Of a stretch of 64,000 bases of DNA, positions 22,608-30,855 are shown in pieces. Origin of the DNA: Xanthobacter oligotrophicus (GTDB taxonomy: Bacteria; Pseudomonadota; Alphaproteobacteria; Rhizobiales; Xanthobacteraceae); NCBI RefSeq assembly GCF_008364685.1, contig NZ_VTTL01000001.1:62001-126000 (forward strand), given 5' to 3'. Made by a program: the position numbers and the translations under genes. The notes beneath the pieces were generated by a model. The model had not been told where the DNA came from. It did no database searches and worked only from the letters and a program-made list of their open reading frames with translations. How positions within the stretch are numbered: position 1 is the stretch's first letter; every line of letters begins with the position of its first letter.

Positions 22608-23801
22608 TCAGGCTGCTCGATCGAGCAGCTTCTTGGCCCGGCCCTCAAGGTCGAGCCGCGCATCCTGGTGGGGCTTGTCGCGTGCGAGCGCGGTGATGCC
22701 CTGCACGAAGTCGAAGATGCTCTCGGGCTTGCGCCCTTCCTCGGCCAGCACCGTGTCGATGATCTTGGCGGTCTCGGCCTTGGAGAAGCCCCGGTTGCGC
22801 AGGAAGTCGCTGCGGTCTTCGTCGGTGCGCGCGACGATCTTCTCCCGTGCAGCCCTGATGCCGTTGACGAAGGGCATGGGCGAGGAATTGGCGAAGCGGG
22901 TGAGTGCCGGCGCTGCCTCGTGCGCGAAGCGGGAGGCCGCGTATTTGGAGTGGCGGATGGTGATCTCCTGGAAATCCTCGACGCCCCAGAGATTGCGGTT
23001 CTGGCAGACGGCACGCAGATAGAAGCTAGCAATACCGAGCGTCTTGGCCCCCACCTCCGAGTTCCAGCAATAGAATCCCCGGAAATAGAGGTCCGGCGCG
23101 CCGTCGGGCAGCCGCCCGGCCTCGATCGGGTTCAGATCATCGACCAGGAACAGGAAGACGTCGCGGTCGGAGGCGTAGAGCGTCGTCGTATCCTTGGTGA
23201 TGTCGACACGCGGATTGTAGATGCCCGTGGACCAGTCGAGCACGCCCGGCACCTTCCAGCGTGTGTCACCGGTGCCATTGCCGGCGATGCGCTGCACCGC
23301 CTCGACCAGCTCATGATCATAGATCCGGCCATAGTCCGGCCCGGTGACGGCGCGCAGCTCGACGCGGCCATCGGTCGTTTCGAACGTCTTGATCTGCTCG
23401 GCGCGGTGCGCTGTCAGGCCATATTGCAGATTGATGCCGGCCAGCGCGGCGGGAAGCTGGCGCAGATAGGCAGCCGGCGCCCCGATCTGGGCCGCGAGCT
23501 GGCCGAAGGACCAATGGTTCGGCTCGACGGGCGCATCCGCCCCAGGCAGGACCAGGGCCAGCCGCTCGGCATTGGAGCGGCTCGCCTCCACATGGATGCG
23601 GGACGTCTCCACCAGGCGCGACCGGCTGTGATCGGCACGGCCCCGAACCATCGCGGCAAGTTCGCCGAGCGACAGAAACCGTTCGTCGTCCGGCCGGGAA
23701 AACCACTCCGACGACACGCGCCCGACCCGCTCGGCGCGCGTGACATCAACCTTGTAGCCGCCACCGACGTCGTGACAGGCATCCAGAACCTGCATGTTCA
23801 T
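22608..23801 (-). CDS. DUF932 domain-containing protein
   Basis: This 397-residue protein matches the DUF932 / phage-plasmid-like family. Segments seen are SFGQLAAQIGAPAAYLRQLP, LQYGLTAHRAEQIKTFETTD, VTGPDYGRIYDHELVEAVQR, TLYASDRDVFLFLVDDLNPI and FRGFYCWNSEVGAKTLGIAS. It is common in the leading regions of conjugative elements; its role is unknown. A GGAG about 9 nt before the ATG at 23801 supports the start. It is the first gene of the minus-strand block, and a 439-bp divergent gap separates it from the restriction system. Confidence 0.87.
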   Translation of the reverse strand: MNMQVLDACHDVGGGYKVDVTRAERVGRVSSEWFSRPDDERFLSLGELAAMVRGRADHSRSRLVETSRIHVEASRSNAERLALVLPGADAPVEPNHWSFGQLAAQIGAPAAYLRQLPAALAGINLQYGLTAHRAEQIKTFETTDGRVELRAVTGPDYGRIYDHELVEAVQRIAGNGTGDTRWKVPGVLDWSTGIYNPRVDITKDTTTLYASDRDVFLFLVDDLNPIEAGRLPDGAPDLYFRGFYCWNSEVGAKTLGIASFYLRAVCQNRNLWGVEDFQEITIRHSKYAASRFAHEAAPALTRFANSSPMPFVNGIRAAREKIVARTDEDRSDFLRNRGFSKAETAKIIDTVLAEEGRKPESIFDFVQGITALARDKPHQDARLDLEGRAKKLLDRAA

Positions 23802-24240
23802 GGGGATCAGTCTCCATGACGGGCGCCGGAAGACTCTCTCCCAGCCCTCAACCCGTCACGGAATCTCGTCCGATCTCTAACTCTCTATCCTGGACAAGCC
23901 GGCTTCCGAGCGGCTGAAGATACAGCAAGGACAGGCCCTAAGGGGAGACTGCTGTCTCCAGATGGAAAGTGCGCGGCAGGTGATCGGGTAGATTGATTGG
24001 CAGGCCTGATTGATTCGGGGACGAGGAGGCGAATATGCGCGACGCGTATCCTGCTGAGGCTCTGGGGGGGGGCTCGGCGGCTTGTTCCACCGGGTTGATG
24101 CACCGCGCGTCCCCGAGAAGCGCGCGCGGCGGTTCGGGATGGGGTATCTCTGCGCCAGGACAGCGCAAAGGCGCGCACCGCGAGAGAAGCCGCGCGGAAC
24201 GCTAGTGCTGCGTGAAACGAGACTGAGAGACGCCTGACGC
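23802..24240. other. Divergent intergenic region between DUF932 gene and type III mod
   Basis: No gene is supported here. The region holds the DUF932 hairpin leader at its left end, a run of nine G (24064-24072), and GATTGATTGG/CTGATTGATT direct repeats near 23991-24020 that could be part of a promoter. Minus-strand reading frames here lack ribosome sites and family character. Confidence 0.4.
23818..23863 (-). promoter_or_regulatory. Structured leader of DUF932 gene (hairpin repeat 2)
   Basis: On the minus strand GACGGG (23857-23852) pairs with CCCGTC (23823-23818). The interior GGGAGA-GAG-TCTTCC forms a 6-bp stem. Outer arms, arm spacing (34 versus 35 nt) and the following GGAG ribosome site match the leader of the ParB-like gene, while the inner stem differs in sequence but keeps pairing. 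Confidence 0.6.
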
Positions 24241-25782
24241 ATGCCAATCCTGAGCTGGCTGACCCGAGACGACGATGTCCGCGCCGCGCAGCGCGTGCCC
24301 TATCGGCTGCTGGAGGAGGTGCCGGAGCTTTCCGCCGGCGATCCGGCATCGGGCAACATGCTGATCCAGGGCGATAATCTCGATGCGCTGAAGGCGCTGC
24401 TGCCCTTCTATGCCGGCCAGGTGAAGTGCATCTATATCGACCCGCCCTACAACACCCACTCGGCTTTCGAGCATTACGACGACAACCTCGAACATACGCA
24501 GTGGTTGGCCATGATGTGGCCGAGGCTGGAACTGCTGCGTGAGTTGCTGGCGGAAGACGGCTCGATCTGGGTGTCCATCGACGACAATGAGGGGCATTAC
24601 CTCAAGGTCATCATGGATGAGGTATTTGGGCGGAAGAATTTTATAGCCAATGTTATCTGGCAAAAAATGTTTTCGCCCAAGAATACGGCGAAGAATTTTT
24701 CCGAAGACCACGACTATATAACTGTTTACGCAAAGAAATCTGACTTCTGGCGACCTAATGACATGCCAAGGTCGGATAAATTAAACGCCAGTTATAAGAA
24801 TCCCGACAACGACCCGCGCGGACCTTGGACCTCAGGGGACGTTTCTGCTCGAAATTATTATGGCGCAGGGACTTACCCGATAACTTGCCCTTCTGGCCGC
24901 GTGATATCGGGCCCACCGAATGGCATGTTCTGGCGTGTATCGCGAGAGAAGTTCGCGGAAATGGACGCTGATGGACGCATCTGGTGGGGTAAGGACGGTG
25001 ACAACACTCCCCGCATCAAACGCTTCCTTTCGGAGGTAAAGCAAGGCGTTGTCCCTCAGACGCTTTGGCTAAATACAGAGGTTGGAAACACTCAAGAGTC
25101 AAAAAAAGAAGTCGTCGCCTTGTTTGGCGATGTCAACTTCATGACTCCGAAGCCCGAACGCCTTCTTCACCGCATCCTCCACATCGCCACCAACCCCGGC
25201 GACCTCGTGCTCGACTCCTTCCTCGGCTCCGGCACCACGGCAGCGGTCGCGCATAAGATGGGGCGGCGCTATATCGGCATCGAGATGGGTGATCATGCCG
25301 TCACCCATTGCGCGCCACGCCTTGAGAAGGTGATTGCCGGCGAGCCGGGCGGCATATCGCAAAGCGTCGGCTGGCAGGGCGGCGGCGGCTTCCGCTTCTA
25401 TCGGCTCGGGCCGCCAGTGTTCGACGAGGACGGCCATATCCGCGCCGATATCCGCTTCCCCGTGCTCGCCGCCCATATCTGGTTCAGCGAAGCTGCCACG
25501 CCGTGGACAGCTACGAGCGGCACGCCGCTGCTCGGCTTCCATGACGGGCGGGCCTTCGCGCTGCTCTATAACGGCATTCTCGGCGACAAGCGCCCCGATG
25601 GCGGCAATGTGCTGACGCGGGCGACGCTGGCGCTGATCCGCGCCACCATTGCCGCGCATGACCCGGATTTCGCCGGCCCGCTCACCGTCTATGGCGAGCA
25701 GTCTCGCATCAGCCCGCCAGTGCTGGAGCGCGAGCAGGTGACGTTCAAGCAGACGCCCTATGACGTGAAGGCGAGGCGCTGA
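24241..25782 (+). CDS. Type III restriction-modification methyltransferase (Mod)
   Basis: This 513-residue beta-class N6-adenine methyltransferase has the catalytic DPPYNT motif at residues 67-72 and the AdoMet-binding FLGSGTT at about 327-333. The motif order (IV before I) is that of type III Mod subunits. The segment between them (about residues 127-300), where the target-recognition domain lies, is markedly AT-richer than the rest of the gene and its neighbours, suggesting domain replacement. It acts with the Res subunit starting 3 bp after its stop. The recognition sequence cannot be read from the protein. The start ATG at 24241 fits the family N-terminus (ILSWLTRDD). Confidence 0.92.
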   Translation: MPILSWLTRDDDVRAAQRVPYRLLEEVPELSAGDPASGNMLIQGDNLDALKALLPFYAGQVKCIYIDPPYNTHSAFEHYDDNLEHTQWLAMMWPRLELLRELLAEDGSIWVSIDDNEGHYLKVIMDEVFGRKNFIANVIWQKMFSPKNTAKNFSEDHDYITVYAKKSDFWRPNDMPRSDKLNASYKNPDNDPRGPWTSGDVSARNYYGAGTYPITCPSGRVISGPPNGMFWRVSREKFAEMDADGRIWWGKDGDNTPRIKRFLSEVKQGVVPQTLWLNTEVGNTQESKKEVVALFGDVNFMTPKPERLLHRILHIATNPGDLVLDSFLGSGTTAAVAHKMGRRYIGIEMGDHAVTHCAPRLEKVIAGEPGGISQSVGWQGGGGFRFYRLGPPVFDEDGHIRADIRFPVLAAHIWFSEAATPWTATSGTPLLGFHDGRAFALLYNGILGDKRPDGGNVLTRATLALIRATIAAHDPDFAGPLTVYGEQSRISPPVLEREQVTFKQTPYDVKARR

Positions 25783-25784
25783 CA

Positions 25785-28457
25785 GTGGCCGACATGCAGC
25801 TAAAAACCTATCAGGCCGACACGCTCGCCCTTCTCCGCCGCTTTCTGGAAGAGGCGCGCGTGGCCGGCCCGGCCAACGCCTATGACACGATCGCCCGCGA
25901 GCCAGAGGAGGCGCGGCGCCTTGGACGCTTCCGCACCGACTATGCGCCGCTCGCGGGTCTGCCGGGCACGCCCTATGTCTGCCTGCGCCTGCCCACCGGC
26001 GGCGGCAAGACCATCCTCGCCGCCCATGCCATTGGCGTCGCGCGCGATGCGTGGATCGAGAAGGACTTCCCGCTGGTGCTCTGGCTGGTGCCGTCCAACA
26101 CCATCCGGCTGCAAACCGTCGAGGCGCTGAAGAACACCCGGCACCCTTACCGGCAGGCGCTCGACGCGGTATTCGAGGGCCGCGTGCGCGTGTTCGACAT
26201 CGCCGATTTCGCCATGATTCGCCCGCACGACATCCGCGATAATGCCTGCGTGGTGGTTGGCACGATCCAGACCTTGCGCGTCAGCAACACCGAAGGCCGC
26301 AAGGTCTATGCCCACAACGAGAACATGGAGCCGCATTTCTCCACCATCCCCGCCGCCACTGCCGGGCTGGAGCAGCGCGACGGTTCCACTGACAAGGTCG
26401 GCGATCCGCGCTTCTCCTTCGCCAATCTGCTGCACATCCATCGCCCGCTGATGATCGTGGACGAGGCGCACAACGCCGTCACCGGTCTTTCGCGCGAGAT
26501 GCAGGCGCGGGTGAACCCGTGCGCCATCATCGAGTTCACCGCCACGCCGCGCTTCAATTCCAACATCCTGCACAGCGTCACCGCGCAGGAATTGAAGGAC
26601 GCGGAGATGATCAAGCTGCCGATCATCCTCGCCGAGCACGACAGCTGGCAGAACGCGGTGAACGGTGCCATTGCCAGCCGCGCCGCGCTTGAGGAGGCGG
26701 CCAAGGGCGAAGCCGATTACATCCGGCCCATCGTGCTGTTCCAGGCACAGCCGAAGAATGGCGAGGTGACGGTCGAGGCGCTGAAGACGCATCTCGTCGA
26801 GGTGGAGCAGATCGCGCCCGAGCGCATCGCGGTGGCGACCGGCGACCAGCGCGAACTCGACGGCATTAACCTGTTCGACCCGAAATGTCCAATCGAGTAC
26901 GTCATCACCGTCGAGGCGCTGAAAGAGGGCTGGGACTGCTCCTTCGCCTATGTGTTCTGTTCGGTGCAGAATATTGGCAGCGCCACGGACGCAGAGCAGT
27001 TGCTCGGACGCGTTCTGCGCATGCCATACGCCCGCCGCCGCAAGGCCGATGCCCTCAACCGCGCCTACGCGCATGTCTCGGAAGCCTCCTTCGGCGCCGC
27101 CGCCAAGGCGCTCACTGACAAGCTGGTGGACATGGGTTTCGACGAACAGGAAGCCCAGGAGGTGATCGAGCCGGCGCAGGGCCATCTCGACGACACCGGC
27201 CTATTCGCGCCGCGCGAGAAGCCCGCGCCGGTGTTCCGCCATACCGTGGAAGCGAGCGTAGAGGTCGCCGAGGCGCTGGCAACCGTGGCGGAGCATGAGG
27301 CCGTGACCATTGTTCCCACCGCGGACGGTGCCGTCGAAATCGCTGTCACCGGCCGTGTGGCGCCCGAGATCGAGGCCGCCATCACCTCGGCGATCCCGGC
27401 AGCGGCGCGCTCCGGCTTCTCCGAGGCCGTTCGCAAGTACCGGCTCGACATCAAGGATCAGCTTTCGCCCGCCGAGCAGGGCGAGCGGTTCACGCTGCCG
27501 CGCCTTGTCGCCGAGGTGCAGGGCGAACTCGAATTCGCCGATGCCGATCTGTTCATGGAATTCCATGACTGGACGCTCGCCGCGCAGCCGGCGCGCCTTG
27601 ACGAGGCCGCCTTCGCCATCCGCGACACGGCGCGCAGCTTCGAGATCGACGTGGACGGCAGGCATGTCAGCTACCAATTCGCCAGCGAGGAGGAGCAACT
27701 CGCGCTCGACGTGGATGTTGAAGGTTGGTCCGCGCAAGGTTTGGTTCTCTGGCTGGATCGGCAGTTGCGTCAGCCCGACATTCACCAATCCGATCTGCTG
27801 AAGTGGCTCAGTGATTGCCTTGGCTATCTCACGGGCCCGAGGAAAATTCACCTCGCGGCGCTGATGCGCACGAAGTTCATTCTGGCTCGCAAGCTCACTG
27901 AGCGGATCGCGGCGATACGCCAGGCCGAACAGGGAAAGGTCTATCAGCGGTACCTCTTCGCCCCCGAGGCGAACGTGCAGGTCTCCTTCGACGATGGCTT
28001 TGAGTTCCGGGACGGGATGTATCGCGACGTGCGCAAGCAGCGCGAGGGCAAGTGGAGGGCACGTAAGCACTTCCTTGGCGCGGACAATCTGCCGGCCTTC
28101 GATGGAACGCTGGACGGCGAGGAGTTCCAGTGCGCTCAGGCGATCGACAGCCTGCCATCGGTGAAATTCTGGCTACGCAATGTTGCGCGGCACCCGCAAT
28201 CCTTCTGGCTGCCCACGGCAAGCGGCAGATTCTATCCCGACTTCGTGGCGCAGTTGAACGATGGACGCCTCGCCGTGATCGAATACAAGGGTGCGCTGCT
28301 GGCTGGCAGCGGCGTCGACGACACCAATGAGAAGCGTGCTATCGGCCGGCTCTGGGAGCAGAGCAGCGGTGGCAGGGGGGTGTTCATCGTGGTTGAAAAG
28401 CAACTGGGAGATCGCGATATGCGCGGGCAGTTGATGGATCGGTTGAGCGGTGGTTGA
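25785..28457 (+). CDS. Type III restriction enzyme Res subunit (helicase-nuclease)
   Basis: This 890-residue SF2 helicase is fused to a nuclease. Walker A LPTGGGKT is at residues 69-76, DEAH in MIVDEAHNAV near residue 224, FTATP follows, and the helicase C-terminal part has ALKEGWDCSFAYVFCS and TDAEQLLGRVLRMPYARR. The C-terminal PD-(D/E)xK nuclease is seen as YPDFVAQLNDGRLAVIEYKG near residue 815-835. Together with Mod it cleaves DNA carrying inversely oriented unmodified sites. The GTG at 25785 is spaced well from GAGG in the mod 3' end; ATG at 25794 is the alternative. The gene is intact. Confidence 0.92.
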   Translation: MADMQLKTYQADTLALLRRFLEEARVAGPANAYDTIAREPEEARRLGRFRTDYAPLAGLPGTPYVCLRLPTGGGKTILAAHAIGVARDAWIEKDFPLVLWLVPSNTIRLQTVEALKNTRHPYRQALDAVFEGRVRVFDIADFAMIRPHDIRDNACVVVGTIQTLRVSNTEGRKVYAHNENMEPHFSTIPAATAGLEQRDGSTDKVGDPRFSFANLLHIHRPLMIVDEAHNAVTGLSREMQARVNPCAIIEFTATPRFNSNILHSVTAQELKDAEMIKLPIILAEHDSWQNAVNGAIASRAALEEAAKGEADYIRPIVLFQAQPKNGEVTVEALKTHLVEVEQIAPERIAVATGDQRELDGINLFDPKCPIEYVITVEALKEGWDCSFAYVFCSVQNIGSATDAEQLLGRVLRMPYARRRKADALNRAYAHVSEASFGAAAKALTDKLVDMGFDEQEAQEVIEPAQGHLDDTGLFAPREKPAPVFRHTVEASVEVAEALATVAEHEAVTIVPTADGAVEIAVTGRVAPEIEAAITSAIPAAARSGFSEAVRKYRLDIKDQLSPAEQGERFTLPRLVAEVQGELEFADADLFMEFHDWTLAAQPARLDEAAFAIRDTARSFEIDVDGRHVSYQFASEEEQLALDVDVEGWSAQGLVLWLDRQLRQPDIHQSDLLKWLSDCLGYLTGPRKIHLAALMRTKFILARKLTERIAAIRQAEQGKVYQRYLFAPEANVQVSFDDGFEFRDGMYRDVRKQREGKWRARKHFLGADNLPAFDGTLDGEEFQCAQAIDSLPSVKFWLRNVARHPQSFWLPTASGRFYPDFVAQLNDGRLAVIEYKGALLAGSGVDDTNEKRAIGRLWEQSSGGRGVFIVVEKQLGDRDMRGQLMDRLSGG

Positions 28458-28549
28458 CGGCCACCTCTACCTCGTGAGGAATCGTACTTCTGCAAACGCG
28501 CGGCTGATCCGTCGCCAGCAACAGAGGCGACGCAACCGCGGCGGTCACG

Positions 28550-29611
28550 CTAAGCCGCTCTCGCAGCCCGGATGCTGTGCAGCGCCTCCGGCTTGAGGTG
28601 GGTATAGCGCCGCAGCATCTTCCAGTCCTTATGGCCGGTCACGAGAGCCACCTGTTCGATGGTGAAGCCGGCCTCGAACAGCCGGCTGGTGCCTTCGTGG
28701 CGCAAATCGTGGAAATGCAGGTCCTCGATCTTGAGGTCCTGGCACTGGCGACGAAATGCGGTGCCAACCGAGCGGCCGTTGTAGGGGAAGATGCGGCCTT
28801 CTCGACGGCCCAAGGCGGCTCCTTGCTCCTCGATGATCTTGCATGCGTCGTAGCCGGACACGTCGAGCAGCGGGATGCGCTGATGGTTGCCGTCTTTCCT
28901 GCGCGGATCCTTGCGGTCCCGAATAAGCAGCATCCGCGTCCTTGGATCGAAGTCGCGCCATTCGACACGGCAGATTTCTTCCTGACGCATCGCGGTGGCT
29001 ACGGCGAAGCGCACGATCCTTCCGGCAGGAATATTCTGCCGAGGGTTCTCGTCCAGCGCTCTGATGATGCGGTCAAGCTCATCCTGAGTCGGTCGGCGAT
29101 CCCGCTCCTTGCCTTTCCCGATCAGGCCGAGCCGCTTCAGGGCGATGCGCGCGAGATCGAGAGGTTCGGTCGAGAGGGTCACGCCGTGGACCGCGGCAGC
29201 GTGGGAGAGCACGGTCTTGATATACCCGAAGTCCATGCTGACCGTGACCGGGCCAGCCCCTTCCTTCGCGCGGTCCTTGCCGTATTTGATCAGGCGCTCG
29301 CGGTCGAGCTCGCCGATTTTCAATGCGCCGAGCGCCTCGTCGATGGCGGTGAGGCAGAAGTCCTTGGAGCGGCCGATCCTGATCCCCACCTCGGCCATGT
29401 CCTGGCGATGGAGCGCGACGAGATCGCGGAAGCGTCTCGCGTCGCGCGACCTGCGCGTGACAGCCGGTTCCTGGCGGTCGATACGGCGCTCCATGTCGAG
29501 CGCCCATTCCTCGGCATCCTTGCGGCGCAGGAACGTCTCATTGACGTACTGCCCCTTCCGACGGATCTGGGCTCTCCAGGAGCCGGATTTTAGTTTAGTG
29601 AGGGTAGCCAA
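28550..29611 (-). CDS. int: Tyrosine integrase of the dusA-targeting type
   Basis: This 353-residue site-specific recombinase has an N-terminal arm-binding segment (TKLKSGSWRAQIRRKGQYVN), a core-binding SAM-like domain and a catalytic domain with R209 (TAMRQEEICRVEW), H301-x-x-R304 (HDLRHEGTSR), H327 (TGHKDW) and nucleophile Y336 (MLRRYTHL). The full catalytic set is present. It is transcribed away from dusA, and its start lies 112 bp from the dusA start, as in islands that integrate into the 5' end of dusA. It would integrate the ICE alone and excise it with the RdfS-like protein. Confidence 0.93.
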   Translation of the reverse strand: MATLTKLKSGSWRAQIRRKGQYVNETFLRRKDAEEWALDMERRIDRQEPAVTRRSRDARRFRDLVALHRQDMAEVGIRIGRSKDFCLTAIDEALGALKIGELDRERLIKYGKDRAKEGAGPVTVSMDFGYIKTVLSHAAAVHGVTLSTEPLDLARIALKRLGLIGKGKERDRRPTQDELDRIIRALDENPRQNIPAGRIVRFAVATAMRQEEICRVEWRDFDPRTRMLLIRDRKDPRRKDGNHQRIPLLDVSGYDACKIIEEQGAALGRREGRIFPYNGRSVGTAFRRQCQDLKIEDLHFHDLRHEGTSRLFEAGFTIEQVALVTGHKDWKMLRRYTHLKPEALHSIRAARAA

Positions 29612-29625
29612 TCCGTGTGCGCTCC

Positions 29626-29795
29626 GTGTGCACTCACGCGTCGAAAAATCGGGAATTGGGGCGTATCGTGGCGAAAAATCGAGTGCACACGACGAGACCC
29701 AACTCCTTGAAGTTACAGAAATAATGTCGAAAAATCAATCATTTAGATTTGCCACGGCCCCTATGATGGACTGGACTGACCGTTATTGTCGGGCC
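29626..29795. other. Right attachment region (attR) with arm-type repeats
   Basis: Inverted repeats GTGTGCACTC (29626-29635) and GAGTGCACAC (29681-29690) flank two copies of CGAAAAATC (29642-29650, 29672-29680). A third copy, TCGAAAAATC, covers codons 2-5 of dusA (29727-29736). These look like integrase/excisionase binding sites. The crossover is expected in the conserved dusA segment around CCTATGATGGACTGGACTGA (29759-29778), after which codon use becomes host-like. No second copy was found in the window. Confidence 0.6.
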
Positions 29796-30716
29796 TTCCA
29801 TCGCACCCTCTCGCGCCAGGCGCGGCTCTATACGGAGATGGTCACCGCTCCCGCCATCCTCCACGGTGATCGCGCGCGCCTGCTGGGCTTCTCGCCCGAC
29901 GAGCACCCGGTGGCGGTGCAATTGGGCGGCAGCGATCCGGCAGAGTTGGCGCAGGCGGCACGGATCTGCGCCGACTACGGTTACGACGAGATCAACCTCA
30001 ACGTGGGCTGCCCGTCCGACCGGGTGCAGGGCGGCAATTTCGGCGCCTGCCTCATGCGCGAGCCCAACCTCGTGGCCGATTGCGTCGCCGCCATGAAGGC
30101 GGTCGTCGCCATTCCCGTCACCGTCAAATGCCGCATCGGCGTGGACGACCAGGACCCGGAGGAGGCCCTCGACCGGCTCGCGAACGCCGTGGTGGCGGCG
30201 GGCACGGACGCGCTCATCGTCCATGCCCGCAAGGCGTGGCTGAAGGGCCTGTCGCCCCGCGAAAACCGAGATATCCCGCCCCTCGACTATGACCGGGTCC
30301 GCCGCCTGAAGGCCCGCCTGCCCCATGTGCCGGTGGCGCTCAATGGCGGCATCGCCAGCCTCGCCCAGGGGATGGAGGAGGCGCGCGGCCTCGACGGCAT
30401 GATGCTGGGCCGCGCCGCCTATCAGGACCCCGAACTGCTCCTCGGCGTGGACCCGCTGCTGTTCGGCGCGCCGGCCCCCCATGCGGACAGCTTCGCCGCG
30501 GTGGAGGCGTTCGAGCCCTATGTGGCGCACCATCTGGAAGCCGGCGGGCGGCTCTCCGACATCACCCGCCACATGCTGGGCCTGTTTACGGGCCGCAAGG
30601 GTGCGCGCATCTTCCGCCGCCATCTCTCCACCGAGGCCATCCGGCCCGGAGCCGGGCTCGACGTGCTGCGCGCGGCCGTGGACGAGGTGCGCCGGCGCCA
30701 GCCTGTGGCGGCCTGA
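29724..30716 (+). CDS. dusA: tRNA-dihydrouridine(20/20a) synthase DusA
   Basis: This 330-residue FMN-dependent enzyme reduces U20/U20a in the tRNA D-loop. The TIM-barrel motifs are ATAPMMDWTDRYCR, the catalytic Cys in LNVGCPSDRVQGGNFGACLM (near residue 97), VTVKCRIGVDD and HARKAWLKGLSPRENR, which is characteristic of DusA. The first ~22 codons have A/T-rich third positions (ATG TCG AAA AAT CAA TCA), unlike the rest, so the ICE has replaced the native 5' end while restoring an intact frame. The promoter and ribosome site now come from ICE DNA, so expression may have changed. Confidence 0.93.
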   Translation: MSKNQSFRFATAPMMDWTDRYCRAFHRTLSRQARLYTEMVTAPAILHGDRARLLGFSPDEHPVAVQLGGSDPAELAQAARICADYGYDEINLNVGCPSDRVQGGNFGACLMREPNLVADCVAAMKAVVAIPVTVKCRIGVDDQDPEEALDRLANAVVAAGTDALIVHARKAWLKGLSPRENRDIPPLDYDRVRRLKARLPHVPVALNGGIASLAQGMEEARGLDGMMLGRAAYQDPELLLGVDPLLFGAPAPHADSFAAVEAFEPYVAHHLEAGGRLSDITRHMLGLFTGRKGARIFRRHLSTEAIRPGAGLDVLRAAVDEVRRRQPVAA

Positions 30717-30855
30717 TCGCCTTCCCCTTCCGATGTGATCTGCACGCCATGCGCGGCTCCCGAACGCCCGCATGCGGGCGCGGCGGTGGACAGGGACGCT
30801 GATCCGCGCCACTCCTGCGGCCCCCTGTGCCGCTCACGTTTGCCGGACCTGCCCC

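Larger units (their letters stand above)
1..29795. mobile_element. ICE integrated at dusA (right part; left end outside window)
   Basis: The whole left half reads as one integrative and conjugative element. Backbone genes seen are a dusA-adjacent tyrosine integrase, coupling protein TraG, a DUF3363 relaxase, TraF protease, lytic transglycosylase, ParA, RepA, an excisionase-like protein and DUF2285/DUF736/DUF2493/DUF932/ParB-like genes. This set and order matches ICEs of rhizobia and related alphaproteobacteria. The right boundary is placed inside the first ~23 codons of dusA, where codon use changes abruptly. The left attachment site was not found, so the element continues beyond position 1. 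No trb genes are present, which leaves completeness open. Confidence 0.8.

Noticed and set aside
23877-24349. Minus-strand ORFs between the DUF932 gene and mod that might be a small upstream gene.
   Set aside because: Composition is Arg/Ser/Pro-rich, there is no ribosome site, and one of them overlaps the mod start.
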